DNA of 64,000 nt, taken from NCBI GenBank assembly GCA_903858115.1, contig CAIOHR010000184.1:23379-87378 (forward strand), given 5' to 3'. The number at the start of each line of letters is the position of its first letter. Within the stretch, counting starts at the first letter, position 1. Positions 50,632 to 59,461 of this stretch are shown here, piece after piece. Source of the DNA: an uncultured Pirellula sp. Lineage in GTDB: Bacteria; Planctomycetota; Planctomycetia; Pirellulales; Pirellulaceae. A model generated the notes under the pieces. It was not told the DNA's origin and ran no database searches. It worked only from the letters and a program-made list of their open reading frames with translations. The position numbers and the translations under genes are program-made.

Positions 50632-51227
50632 TACTGCAGTTCCTCCAGTCGCGCGACGGCTGCTTGTAGTCGTTGTAACACTCTTCCCTTCGCGACATAG
50701 ACGGACCCAACCGACATGCCAAGTGTTTTGGCGATCACTGGGGTCGGTATGCTTTCCACTTGCGACATCCAAAAAGCTTGCCACGTCTTCGGTGCAACGG
50801 ATTGTTGAATCTCGGCTGCGGCGACAAAGAAAAGGCTGCGTCGATACTCGTCATCGAAAGATTGTTCCAGGCGATCGGATTCATCGACCATCGATGCGAG
50901 TTGATCCCATACGAAGCTATCGTTGGTAGATTGAGGCTGTTTGGATCGGGTTCGGATGCTGTTGATAAGTTCGTTTCGGGCGATGCGTTGAATCCATCGC
51001 CGAAACGATGCGGGTTGATTATCGTCTCGAAACGAGCGGATCGACCGGCTGACGGACAGTAGGACTTGTTGCGTGCAGTCTTCGGCATCGTGTGGGCTAA
51101 GCCCTCGTTTGGTGAGCCAACGTCGCAAGGCTGGTTCATAGATTGTCACGAACCGTTCCCAAGGCAACCGATTGCTGGAATCGCCAGTTATGGCAGCGAG
51201 CAACGATAGATGGGTGGAAGGAAACAT
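50631..51227 (-). CDS. ECF RNA polymerase sigma factor
   Basis: 198 residues. Region 2 is 'YEPALRRWLTKRGLSPHDAEDCTQQVLLSVSRSI…FRRWIQRIARNELIN', and region 4 ends 'SIPTPVIAKTLGMSVGSVYVAKGRVLQRLQ', a helix-turn-helix. The protein fits the planctomycete ECF group found next to Ser/Thr kinases. The kinase start overlaps its stop by one base. The kinase carries the Cys pair that an anti-sigma factor would have, so it may control this sigma factor (inference). The target promoter is unknown. Confidence 0.93.
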   Translation of the reverse strand: MFPSTHLSLLAAITGDSSNRLPWERFVTIYEPALRRWLTKRGLSPHDAEDCTQQVLLSVSRSIRSFRDDNQPASFRRWIQRIARNELINSIRTRSKQPQSTNDSFVWDQLASMVDESDRLEQSFDDEYRRSLFFVAAAEIQQSVAPKTWQAFWMSQVESIPTPVIAKTLGMSVGSVYVAKGRVLQRLQAAVARLEELQ

Positions 51228-51398
51228 AAAGGAATCGATGAGTGGTTTTGACTAGGATTGGGCATTTTTGTCATGCGATACTGCCGCTATTCAAGTTTAA
51301 CGGGCAGCAAAGCCAGATCTAACACAGCAACCCCATAAAAAATCGAAATCCGGATTGCAAGCGAGAAAATCGCCTTCTAATGTCGGGCGAGTTAGCAG

Positions 51399-52220
51399 AT
51401 GAACTCCGCCCAACTCAACCCGAATCTGCCTCGTCGCATCTCAGCTGTCACGATCGAAAACCCTTTCAACTACCAAGATTTCTATGAAGACAAGCTATCG
51501 GTACTCGACATCAAAGCGGTTGATGAGGCAGGTGCGATCTACGATATCGAGATGCAACTTGAGGCACATCTAGGGCTGATTCAGCGAGTCATCTTTTACG
51601 GTTGTGAGCTCTACGCAGGGCAAATGAAATCCGGGGACGACTATTCTCAATTGAAGCCGGTGTTTGCCATTTGCTTGCTCGAGGGGATATTGTGGCAGGA
51701 TTCAGACCGAGTCCACCATACGTTTCGTTTGGTCGATCAAGAAACGAATCGGATGCTGAAAGATACAATCGAATTTCACATCTTGGAAATGGGATGGTAT
51801 AATCTTAAGGAGTGCGATTTGGCGACTGCCAGTCCGCTAGAGCGTTGGTTGTATTGGCTGCTGCATGCGCATGAGCACACCGAGACGGAGTTAATGAGGC
51901 TTTTCCCGGAGTCGGAGTTTCGGCAAGCGACCCAGACGCTGGTGGCCATTAAAGAAATCACAGAGGACAAGCAGATGTACGACGCGACTGAGAAAGCTCG
52001 ACGCGACCGCCAATGGGCGATCAATGCCACACTCGCTAAAGGTAAGATCGAGGGCGAGATCAAGGGTGAGATCAAGGGCGAGATCAAGCTGATTCGAACG
52101 TTGCAGGGACTTCTCGGGCAAGTTCCGAGCGACGAATCGCAACTGAAATCGCAAACGCTTGCAGAGCTTCAAAGAATTGCCACCGAGTTACAGTCCCAAC
52201 TTCGTAGCCGCATGGTTTAG
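51399..52220 (+). pseudogene. Rpn-family (PD-(D/E)XK) recombination nuclease, 5' end decayed
   Basis: A 273-codon frame with the core of the Rpn/YhgA-like family: 'FYEDKLSVLDIKAVDEAGAIYDIEMQLE' (the D…E-x-Q nuclease core), 'QRVIFYGCELYAGQM', 'ERWLYWLLHAHEH' and a C-terminal Gly/Glu/Lys repeat (KIEGEIKGEIKGEIK). The usual N-terminal 40 residues are missing. In the same frame upstream, ASEKIAF reads like the family's ENKxAL segment but is followed by stops at 51378-51380 (TAA) and 51393-51395 (TAG). So the gene is likely broken, though a shortened protein could still be made. Confidence 0.65.
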
Positions 52221-52640
52221 GATTAACCGCGAGTCAGTTTCGACGAAAGACAAAGATCGCTAGGCGAGCAACGGGATCTCACGCCGGATAACGTCCCGAA
52301 GCATTCGCAAACCGAAAGGCGATCCAACTGGTGATCGCAGAACTGATGATCGCAGAACTGATGGAGGAGCGTGTCACTGCAAAGAAGCCAATGTGTAGCA
52401 CTAGGAGGCGTCTGCATCATCCAACACATTCGAGACAAAATGGTCGGCTAGGATGGTTCGCCGAGAAGTACCCCATTTACGGTTTCAATCTTGCAGGTAT
52501 GCCTGCGGCGCGTGATTGTTTGGGGGTTAGACAAGGGATGTCCAACCTACTTCTGCGGTAAGTCAATTCTCGGCTACAATGTTTTCCGATACATGATTGA
52601 GGCTCGACCGCCCCGAACGATTCGAACTTGAGAATTACTC
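52221..52640. other. Intergenic region upstream of the CRISPR-Cas operon
   Basis: 420 bases without a convincing gene. A 15-base unit (GATCGCAGAACTGAT) is repeated in tandem at 52333-52362. A TACAAT at 52575-52580 could be a -10 element for the regulator-cas operon, but its -35 is poor. A 76-codon frame (52331-52561) looks spurious. Confidence 0.4.
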
Positions 52641-53660
52641 ATGCCCACATACTCGGCCATATCGAGAATATTGACACTATTACGTGTTCTTGCCGACAAC
52701 CACAGCGATCGTGACATCGAATCATTGGCGGAGTTCTTTGGAACAAGTGAAAAGACGATACGTCGCGATATCGCGGAGTTGCGTTCCCACGGAGTTGTGA
52801 TTCACGAGACGTCCGAGACCAATAATCGAAAAATCTATAGAATTGATAAATCGTCTCTTCCGCCATTGAAATTCAACTTCGATGAGGCACTGACTTTGTT
52901 TTTGGGAGCTTCTTCGCTTCCCGCATATCACGCAACTAGTTTTGAAGAAGCATCGCGGTCGGCGCTGAGCAAGCTTCGAATGTTTTTGGGTGAATCCGAA
53001 TCGAAATACTTGGATAAGGTGCTTCCTAGAATTCATTCGCCGAAGAATTTCTCCGTACCGGGGCTCGACCGATCCGTTGTAGATGAGTTAATGGTTGCCG
53101 TTGACGACGAGAGAGCCATTTTTATCGAATATGCATCCGCGAAGTCTACGGAGCCACTAACGTATGACATTTATCCATATGGAATGGTGGAGCATAAGGG
53201 CAGCCTGTATGTCGTTGGCCACTCCTGTCATCACGGCACCATTCGGACATGGAAAGTAGATCGCATCCTGTCTGCGGAATTAACTTTGTTTCCGTTTCAG
53301 CGACCGGAGAATTTTAATGTCGCCGAATACTGTAGTACGGCGTTTGGTGTGGTAGCAGGCGACGACGAATATGTGGTGAAGGTCCGTTTCACTGGAAGTG
53401 CGGTTCGTTATGTGACGGATCGCAAGTATCACCCTACGCAAACGCACGAGTTGCGAACTGATGGCAGTGCGATCGTTTCATTCGAGCTGAGCAGTCTCAT
53501 GGAAATCCAATCTTGGATCCTATCTTTCGGCTCCGCCGCTGAAGTCGTAGCGCCTTTCGAGCTACGGCAACGCGTCGAGAACGAAGTTCGACAACTGCAA
53601 TCGATCTACTACAACGCGAACAACGAACCAACTCCTTCATCAGTACGAGGACAGAAATGA
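52641..53660 (+). CDS. WYL-domain transcriptional regulator of the cas operon
   Basis: 339 residues. The N-terminal DeoR/HTH_11-type winged helix has 'LTLLRVLADNHSDRDIESLAEFFGTSEKTIRRDIAELRSHG' (about 10-50). The WYL domain is at about 140-230 ('IEYASAKSTEPLTYDIYPYGMVEHKGSLYVVGHS') and a C-terminal WCX-like extension follows. WYL proteins sense ligands, often nucleic acid or nucleotide-like, and several regulate CRISPR or phage defence. The stop overlaps cas6 (ATGA), so the regulator is translated together with the processing enzyme. Autoregulation of the operon is likely but inferred. Confidence 0.9.
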   Translation: MPTYSAISRILTLLRVLADNHSDRDIESLAEFFGTSEKTIRRDIAELRSHGVVIHETSETNNRKIYRIDKSSLPPLKFNFDEALTLFLGASSLPAYHATSFEEASRSALSKLRMFLGESESKYLDKVLPRIHSPKNFSVPGLDRSVVDELMVAVDDERAIFIEYASAKSTEPLTYDIYPYGMVEHKGSLYVVGHSCHHGTIRTWKVDRILSAELTLFPFQRPENFNVAEYCSTAFGVVAGDDEYVVKVRFTGSAVRYVTDRKYHPTQTHELRTDGSAIVSFELSSLMEIQSWILSFGSAAEVVAPFELRQRVENEVRQLQSIYYNANNEPTPSSVRGQK

Positions 53661-54271
53661 TAACAAACGAACCTTATGTTGATTTGTCGTTTCGGATTCG
53701 AAGCAATGCGCCGTTATGGTCAGACCATGGCTTTTCCTTGTTTGGAGCAATATCGCGATTATTCCCAGATGCCCATGAAGCAAATGGAATCGGAATCTTG
53801 CCAATAGCAGGAAGTCAGATTGGCGAACGCAGGATCCAGCTCAATGAGCATAGTCGATTGACGTTGAGAATCCCATCTGGAGACATCGCCCGCTGGTTGC
53901 CACTGGCGGGTAAGACAGTGGACGTTGCAGGCGTTAGTCTGCAAGTTGGCATCCCGGAGATTCGTGTCTTGATTCCTGCGATAGCTCTGAGGAGTCGGTT
54001 GGTAACAACGAAAAACTGCCAAGACCAATCACGCTTCGAAGCAGAGATACGAAGGCAATTGACAGCGATCGGCGTGAGCGACGAAGCAATCGTTTCCGTC
54101 GGCAAACGTCGGACAATACGCATCCACGGCAAGGAGGTAGTTGGCTACGAGCTAGTCATCGAGGGGCTAACAACGGATGAGTCTGTAGCGATACAAACCA
54201 CTGGCCTAGGCGGCAGACGCCACATGGGCTGCGGTGTGTTTGTGCCCCATCTACAAGCTGAGGTCAGGTAG
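53657..54271 (+). CDS. cas6: Cas6 crRNA-processing endoribonuclease, MYXAN type
   Basis: 204 residues. The C-terminal Gly-rich loop 'GLGGRRHMGCGVFVPHL' (about 184-200) is the signature of Cas6 RAMP proteins, here closest to the MYXAN (Cmx6) form. The N-terminal ferredoxin-like fold begins 'YVDLSFRIRSNAPLWSDHGFSLFGAISRLFP'. It would cut the long CRISPR transcript within each repeat; the repeat hairpin at 62928 onward is its likely substrate. It overlaps the WYL gene by 4 bases and its stop overlaps the cas3 GTG by one base (TAGTG). Confidence 0.9.
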   Translation: MITNEPYVDLSFRIRSNAPLWSDHGFSLFGAISRLFPDAHEANGIGILPIAGSQIGERRIQLNEHSRLTLRIPSGDIARWLPLAGKTVDVAGVSLQVGIPEIRVLIPAIALRSRLVTTKNCQDQSRFEAEIRRQLTAIGVSDEAIVSVGKRRTIRIHGKEVVGYELVIEGLTTDESVAIQTTGLGGRRHMGCGVFVPHLQAEVR

Positions 54272-56589
54272 TGGATCGTCTCCGAGCGAAAAGCTGGGAT
54301 CCAGACGACGGAATCCCGCCCAAGAGTGTATTTCTGCCTAACCATCTTGCAGATGTAGTTCTTTGCGCGGACGCTATCATCGAAGCGACAGGTGTATATC
54401 AACTGAACGCATTTGGAATTGATTCTTCCAGGCATGTAAGTCGGTTTCGAAAACTGACCTTACTCGCTGCGGCTTGTCATGATCTTGGCAAAGCGAACAG
54501 CCAATTTCAGTCTCTCGTGCAAGGACAACGTGATTCTACAAAAAGACAAGCGGTTCGCCATGAATGGGTAAGCTGGTACATACTCCAACACACACCTGTA
54601 AGAGAATGGCTGTTCTCTCACCTAGATGATTCCACTCGAGAGATTGATTGGCAGATTCTGTTGTGGTCAATTACAGGGCATCATCCTGCTTTTGGTCGCG
54701 ATATTCGAACGACAAGTCCCAGCGGATCCACCGACACGATGGAATTGTATTTGGGCCATGATGACTTCCATGCTGCTTTTGATGTGTTAGCCAACAGTAT
54801 TGGTCTTGCCGATTGCCCCCTAAAATTGATCTCGCGAACTGTCTCGGCAGAGGACGATATCTATCAGAAAATCCGGCGCTCGTTAGCTGATTACGAGATG
54901 CAGTGGGAAGAATGGCAGCACGATTTTGCGTTGGTTGGCATTCTTGCTGCCGTTAAAAATACTTTGGTGGCAGCCGACGTCGCCGGTTCTGCGTTTCCGA
55001 CGTCCTCGTTGCGCGACGCTTCTCAATCGGAGTGGAAGCGAATCATTTGCGCAAGCTTGACCGTCTCGCCGACTACCGATGAACTCAGTCAACTGATTGA
55101 CGATCGATTAACGTTCCAAGGCCAAAAACATTCGCTACGAGAATTCCAGCTAGCAGTTGCAAATGATGCGTCGGAGGTAACGCTGGTCAAAGCGGGTTGC
55201 GGTAGTGGCAAGACACTTGCCGCTTATCATTGGGCTCGCGAGAGGTTCCCTGGAAAGCGTCTCTACTTGTGCTATCCAACAACAGGTACTGCAACAGAGG
55301 GGTTTCGCGACTATTTGTTTGACAAATCAGAGCATCAACCCAAATCAGGAGCGGAATTGTTTCACGGTCGATCCGTCATCGACAACCAAATCATCTTGGA
55401 AACAGCGAACGAGGATTCTGAAAACCAATTCGAAGCCCTAGACCGAATCCGTTCACTTAAAGCCTGGAGTGTTCCGGTCGTAAGTTGTACTGTCGATACG
55501 GTTCTAGGAATCATTCATAATCAACGTCGGGCTATTTACTCATGGCCAGCGGTGTGCAATGCCGCTTACGTTTTTGACGAGATTCATTCGTACGATGCAT
55601 CCATGTTCGGTGCGCTTCTTGCATTTCTCAAAAAACTACGTGGCATACCCGTATTGTTGATGACGGCCAGCTTACCTGCCGAACGTCTAAAAAAGCTAAA
55701 GGCTGCGGTTCGAAATCGGTCCAACGGCCTTGTCGAGATCACAGGACCACCCGAACTGGAATTGCTGAAGCGATATCGACAATTGGACGATCCCAACCAG
55801 CCTGTCATTGCACGTGTAGCAGAGGAACTGAAGTCAAATGGGAAAGTTTTGTGGGTCTCCAACACCGTTGCTCGAACCATGGAAGCCTATCGTTCGTGCA
55901 GTGAATTTGCTACGGGAGATACTGTCTACCATAGCCGGTTCCGATACATCGATCGCGTGAGGAGGCATCAAGCGGTCATTTCAAAGTTTGCCGAAGAAGG
56001 CAAGTCTGCAATTGCGTGGACCAGCCAAGTTGCCGAAATGTCTCTCGACTTGAGTGCAACGCTTTTAGTGACCGATCTCGCACCAATACCTGCACTCATA
56101 CAAAGACTGGGTCGTTTGAATCGGCGAGCACGGCTGCCCTCAGATCCGATCATGCCATTCATCGTGATCGAGCCACTCGATAAGGATGGGAAGCTTGTAC
56201 ATCGTCCCTATGAGCAGAAGCAGCTCGAAGAAGCGCGTTTATGGTTAAGCAAACTACCCAATGAAATTACACAGCAAGACCTTGTTGAGGTTTGGAAAGG
56301 ATTGGGGACGGTCACAAAGGAAGATGTTTTTAGTGGTTCAACTTGGATCGATGGTGGCTACGATCGAACAGTGAAGGAGCTCCGAGATGCATCCCCAGGT
56401 GTGACGATCATCATGCGTTCTGACGTAGTTAGGGTCCGTAATGGTGACTGTTCTCTTGCCGAAGTTGTGATCCCCATGAATCCAAGAAGCGGCATGGATT
56501 TTGATCAGATGCCTAAGTTTCAAGGAATACCAATTGTGGATGAAAAGCAGCTTCGATACTCGGAACTTCTAGGAGGGGAATGGATTTGA
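54271..56589 (+). CDS. cas3: Cas3 HD nuclease-helicase
   Basis: 772 residues starting at GTG 54271, coupled to cas6. The HD nuclease domain has H25, the HD pair H70-D71 (ACHDLGKA), H97 and HH137-138 (TGHHPAFG). Helicase motifs are Walker A KAGCGSGKT (307-315), DEIH at 436-439 (variant of DEAH), TAS 465-467 and motif VI QRLGRLNRRA (611-620). It unwinds and degrades target DNA recruited by Cascade. The length is short compared with many Cas3 proteins, in line with the MYXAN form. Likely complete and active. Confidence 0.95.
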   Translation: MDRLRAKSWDPDDGIPPKSVFLPNHLADVVLCADAIIEATGVYQLNAFGIDSSRHVSRFRKLTLLAAACHDLGKANSQFQSLVQGQRDSTKRQAVRHEWVSWYILQHTPVREWLFSHLDDSTREIDWQILLWSITGHHPAFGRDIRTTSPSGSTDTMELYLGHDDFHAAFDVLANSIGLADCPLKLISRTVSAEDDIYQKIRRSLADYEMQWEEWQHDFALVGILAAVKNTLVAADVAGSAFPTSSLRDASQSEWKRIICASLTVSPTTDELSQLIDDRLTFQGQKHSLREFQLAVANDASEVTLVKAGCGSGKTLAAYHWARERFPGKRLYLCYPTTGTATEGFRDYLFDKSEHQPKSGAELFHGRSVIDNQIILETANEDSENQFEALDRIRSLKAWSVPVVSCTVDTVLGIIHNQRRAIYSWPAVCNAAYVFDEIHSYDASMFGALLAFLKKLRGIPVLLMTASLPAERLKKLKAAVRNRSNGLVEITGPPELELLKRYRQLDDPNQPVIARVAEELKSNGKVLWVSNTVARTMEAYRSCSEFATGDTVYHSRFRYIDRVRRHQAVISKFAEEGKSAIAWTSQVAEMSLDLSATLLVTDLAPIPALIQRLGRLNRRARLPSDPIMPFIVIEPLDKDGKLVHRPYEQKQLEEARLWLSKLPNEITQQDLVEVWKGLGTVTKEDVFSGSTWIDGGYDRTVKELRDASPGVTIIMRSDVVRVRNGDCSLAEVVIPMNPRSGMDFDQMPKFQGIPIVDEKQLRYSELLGGEWI

Positions 56590-56660
56590 ACCTCACAGCG
56601 ACTTCTCGCCCAAGTACTTACCGACTGCTGACGATAACGACCGCTTCCGCCCGATTTTTC

Positions 56661-56712
56661 GCTCCCTTCTCCACCGGTACTCCGGGGGAGAAGGGCTGGG
56701 GTTGAGGGGGGA
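56661..56712. repeat. Palindromic G/C-rich repeat between cas3 and cas8 (copy A)
   Basis: The sequence GCTCCCTTCTCC, a 13-base spacer, then GGGAGAAGGGCTGGGGTTGA is the same family as the repeats around the DUF559 gene. Differences in one arm (TT for CT) are matched in the other (AA for AG), so the hairpin is kept. It lies in the 168-base gap between cas3 and cas8. Confidence 0.75.
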
Positions 56713-56757
56713 GATAGACATTGAAGAATCCAAAAATCCATTCGGAAACAAAACATA

Positions 56758-58479
56758 ATGGCGAAAAAAGCTAAACCAGTTAAACCAGTTAGACCACTGA
56801 AACCCGCATCACTCACGATGCAACTATTTGCGCCCGGCATGACTTCGATGCACCGTGCTGGACTGGGTGGGCTGGCCTGTTCACTTCGTTCTATCGAGAA
56901 GAGATTTGCAAATGGCGAGATCGACGAAGACGATCTACCGGGCTGCACCTGGGAAAATGGAAGACCACCTTGGAAGATCGAAGCTGATCAGATCACAATG
57001 GATTTTGGAGAACCAACAAGAGCGGGCGAGTTCCTGGAACGTCTCTTTCGACTCTCGTTCATGGTTTTGAACAAGAACGGAAATGAAGTTATCTTTCTTC
57101 CCGGACAGTACCGAGACGAACCTTCGATCAGTGTGCTTGCAGATGCTCAAAGTGCAATCACGCTTACTTTTTTACAACATGGCCTAACTCGGACACTTGC
57201 GAAAAACGCAGTCTCTCTGCAAATCGATGCGGAAGGAGATGGCTCCAAGATGATCCAAGTGGATTTCAAATCTTGCAACAAATATAAACATCAAGAAGGC
57301 TGGAAAGCGATTATCGACAAAGATGGCTGTATACAATCGAAGCCAATCGAAGTCAGTGGACCGATTAATCCAGGAGCTATTGTCCGACACGTTGCATATA
57401 CATCATCAACAAAAATCGAAGATCCCGTTGATCGCGTCCTCCCGCTTTACTTCGCAATTGTTGGTTGTCTTGCCTTACCGATCAATCGCGGGGTTGGCGT
57501 GCTCATTGTCCCAGAAGTTGAAGACCTCAAGAAATTCGCATCCCTTCGTACGCTCATGAGCCCCAAGAATGCTCGCGACTGTAAAGTTGCAGGTGCATCG
57601 GACGCAGCGTTGCAATGCCAGCTTCGTATCCTGGGCTCGAAGGAGATGGAGATTTCGCGAGTCCCCGCGTGCACAGCGATTCTGTTTCGATCGACTCCGT
57701 GGGCGAGTCAACAAAAGTCGCGAGTTGATGCGATAGATATTCCCGAAGGGGACTACAAGTCGCTACGAACATTCGAATTGGCCGTGAAGGAATTGGCTCC
57801 CCGCGTAATCACAACGCTCGCACCCAAAGATGCAGCCGAAGCGAAGAAAGCGAAAGCTACCAAGATGAAGGCCAAAGCACCATCTCTCGATGTCGTCGAG
57901 AAAGCTCCAGAGCATTTCTGGTCCGACAGTATTGTTAGACCGCTAGTTGCAGACAACCTCGCTCGAGGTCAACCGTGGTATCGCGGTTTCCATGACTTAA
58001 TGACCAAACTAGATCCAGTTTCTAAAAAACCAAAGCGACTCAAACTCTCATTCGAGAAAGTAGGATTGAAAAACATGATCGAAAAAGTGGAATGGAACGA
58101 CCAAGGCGAAAAGGCCATCGTTCTTGCTGTACACCAAGCCATACGACAACGGCTCGGACAGATCGCGGGTGAGAACAAAGGCAAAACGGGAACCATGAAA
58201 AACCGTATGCAAGGCGAATTCGACAAGTGGAGACTCGCGTTTTCTGGCGCCAAGACACCGGATCAATTTCGAAAATCGCTTTGCGATCTGTTTGGAAGAG
58301 CCGGGATCAATCCGGTGTTGAAAGAACACTGGACCTCTATTTTGCCCTGGCTCAGCAGCGCAACGAAGTGGCAATTGGCACGAGATCTATCCCTGTTGGC
58401 CTTAGCAAGCTACACCGGCACGGGTGCAAAGGAAATCGAAACAGAAGAAGTCGTAGAACCTATCGCCGAGGCCTCATAG
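56758..58479 (+). CDS. cas8: Cas8 large Cascade subunit, MYXAN type (Cmx1/Cas8a1-like)
   Basis: 573 residues. The N-terminus starts with an odd Lys/Pro repeat (KPVKPVRPLKP), then 'LTMQLFAPGMTSMHRAGLGGLACSLR', which is typical of Cas8a1/Cmx1 of the MYXAN subtype. The rest is rich in charged residues and lacks nuclease motifs. Cas8 recognises the PAM and holds the target DNA in Cascade. Identity rests on this N-terminal pattern and on position between cas3 and cas7. A palindromic repeat lies in the gap upstream, so cas8 may depend on read-through from cas3. Confidence 0.85.
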   Translation: MAKKAKPVKPVRPLKPASLTMQLFAPGMTSMHRAGLGGLACSLRSIEKRFANGEIDEDDLPGCTWENGRPPWKIEADQITMDFGEPTRAGEFLERLFRLSFMVLNKNGNEVIFLPGQYRDEPSISVLADAQSAITLTFLQHGLTRTLAKNAVSLQIDAEGDGSKMIQVDFKSCNKYKHQEGWKAIIDKDGCIQSKPIEVSGPINPGAIVRHVAYTSSTKIEDPVDRVLPLYFAIVGCLALPINRGVGVLIVPEVEDLKKFASLRTLMSPKNARDCKVAGASDAALQCQLRILGSKEMEISRVPACTAILFRSTPWASQQKSRVDAIDIPEGDYKSLRTFELAVKELAPRVITTLAPKDAAEAKKAKATKMKAKAPSLDVVEKAPEHFWSDSIVRPLVADNLARGQPWYRGFHDLMTKLDPVSKKPKRLKLSFEKVGLKNMIEKVEWNDQGEKAIVLAVHQAIRQRLGQIAGENKGKTGTMKNRMQGEFDKWRLAFSGAKTPDQFRKSLCDLFGRAGINPVLKEHWTSILPWLSSATKWQLARDLSLLALASYTGTGAKEIETEEVVEPIAEAS

Positions 58480-58542
58480 CCTGCGATTCAGTAACACTAA
58501 CTCAATTAACAAATTACCATTCCCAAATGTCGGAGAAAAACA

Positions 58543-59451
58543 ATGGCTTTACATATTTTTGCAAACGCAGTCACCAATTATGGAACAGCGGCCAATAATC
58601 GCGCTGAAAACGAAGGCAACATTACAACCCTTCAGAAAATCATCTGGAAGGGGCAAACTCACTCGACGGTCAGTGCGGAGGCAATTCGATTTGCAATTCG
58701 TAGACAGCTCGCCGAGTTCGAAAAGACCAACCGCAGTTGGGACGAAAAGGTTGCAGCGAATGTCTGGAACGACCCTAGTTTCGCAGGCTGGGGTAATGAC
58801 CAGGGAGATGTCTTTATCGACGATGACTTGCTGGGCTATATGACCGCCGAAGCCTCGAACGAAGAGGGCGTTGCTGGTTCGGCTAATACTCGTCGAGCTG
58901 TTCTTGAGGTCTCGCGCGCAGTTTCACTGACTCCATGGTCAGGTGATGTGACGTTTAATGCCGCCTCACCTGGTGCAACACCGTCAGCGGCGAAGAAAGG
59001 AACCAACCCTGTTCCCTACGGCACCGAGCTTCACGCCACTCGCTACCAATACGGAATTGCGATGACACCTGCACGGCTTCGCAATCCCGCGAGAGCCAAG
59101 AGCGCTATCGAAGCTCTGTGTTCCCTTCGAACAGTCGCAGGAAACCACGGTCGGTTTCTTTTCGATTTTTCACCTGAGGTCATCGTTTTTCGTGTGACCA
59201 CAGATCCAGCACCTCGATTACTTTATTGCTTTGATACTCGAGACGATGGCCATACGGTTAACGTTGACAGTTTGCTTCGTCGCATTGAAAACGGTGACGT
59301 GGATGCAAAAGAGATTTATGTTGGAGTGAGCGATGTTTCATCTACATTGTCGCAACAGCTAAATGCGGTAGGCGCGACGGTCGCAGGGGTCAAAGCGACT
59401 GCGAAATCCGTACTGGCTACGATTGACAAGCACTCGACCGTAAAGGCTTAA
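58543..59451 (+). CDS. cas7: Cas7 backbone subunit (DevR family)
   Basis: 302 residues, preceded by GGAGAAAAAC. The start MALHIFANAVTNYGTAANNR and the segment 'HSTVSAEAIRFAIRRQL' are typical of DevR/Cst2-like Cas7 proteins; the segment 'YGTELHATRYQYGIAMTPARL' also fits. Cas7 polymerises along the crRNA as the Cascade backbone. It lies 63 bases after cas8 and 10 before cas5. In Myxococcus the relatives DevT, DevR and DevS affect sporulation; there is no evidence for that role here. Confidence 0.93.
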   Translation: MALHIFANAVTNYGTAANNRAENEGNITTLQKIIWKGQTHSTVSAEAIRFAIRRQLAEFEKTNRSWDEKVAANVWNDPSFAGWGNDQGDVFIDDDLLGYMTAEASNEEGVAGSANTRRAVLEVSRAVSLTPWSGDVTFNAASPGATPSAAKKGTNPVPYGTELHATRYQYGIAMTPARLRNPARAKSAIEALCSLRTVAGNHGRFLFDFSPEVIVFRVTTDPAPRLLYCFDTRDDGHTVNVDSLLRRIENGDVDAKEIYVGVSDVSSTLSQQLNAVGATVAGVKATAKSVLATIDKHSTVKA

Positions 59452-59461
59452 GGAAATAGCA

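Noticed and set aside
52331..52561. 76-codon frame upstream of the WYL gene
   Set aside because: Its beginning is just the tandem 15-base repeat and the remainder matches no family.
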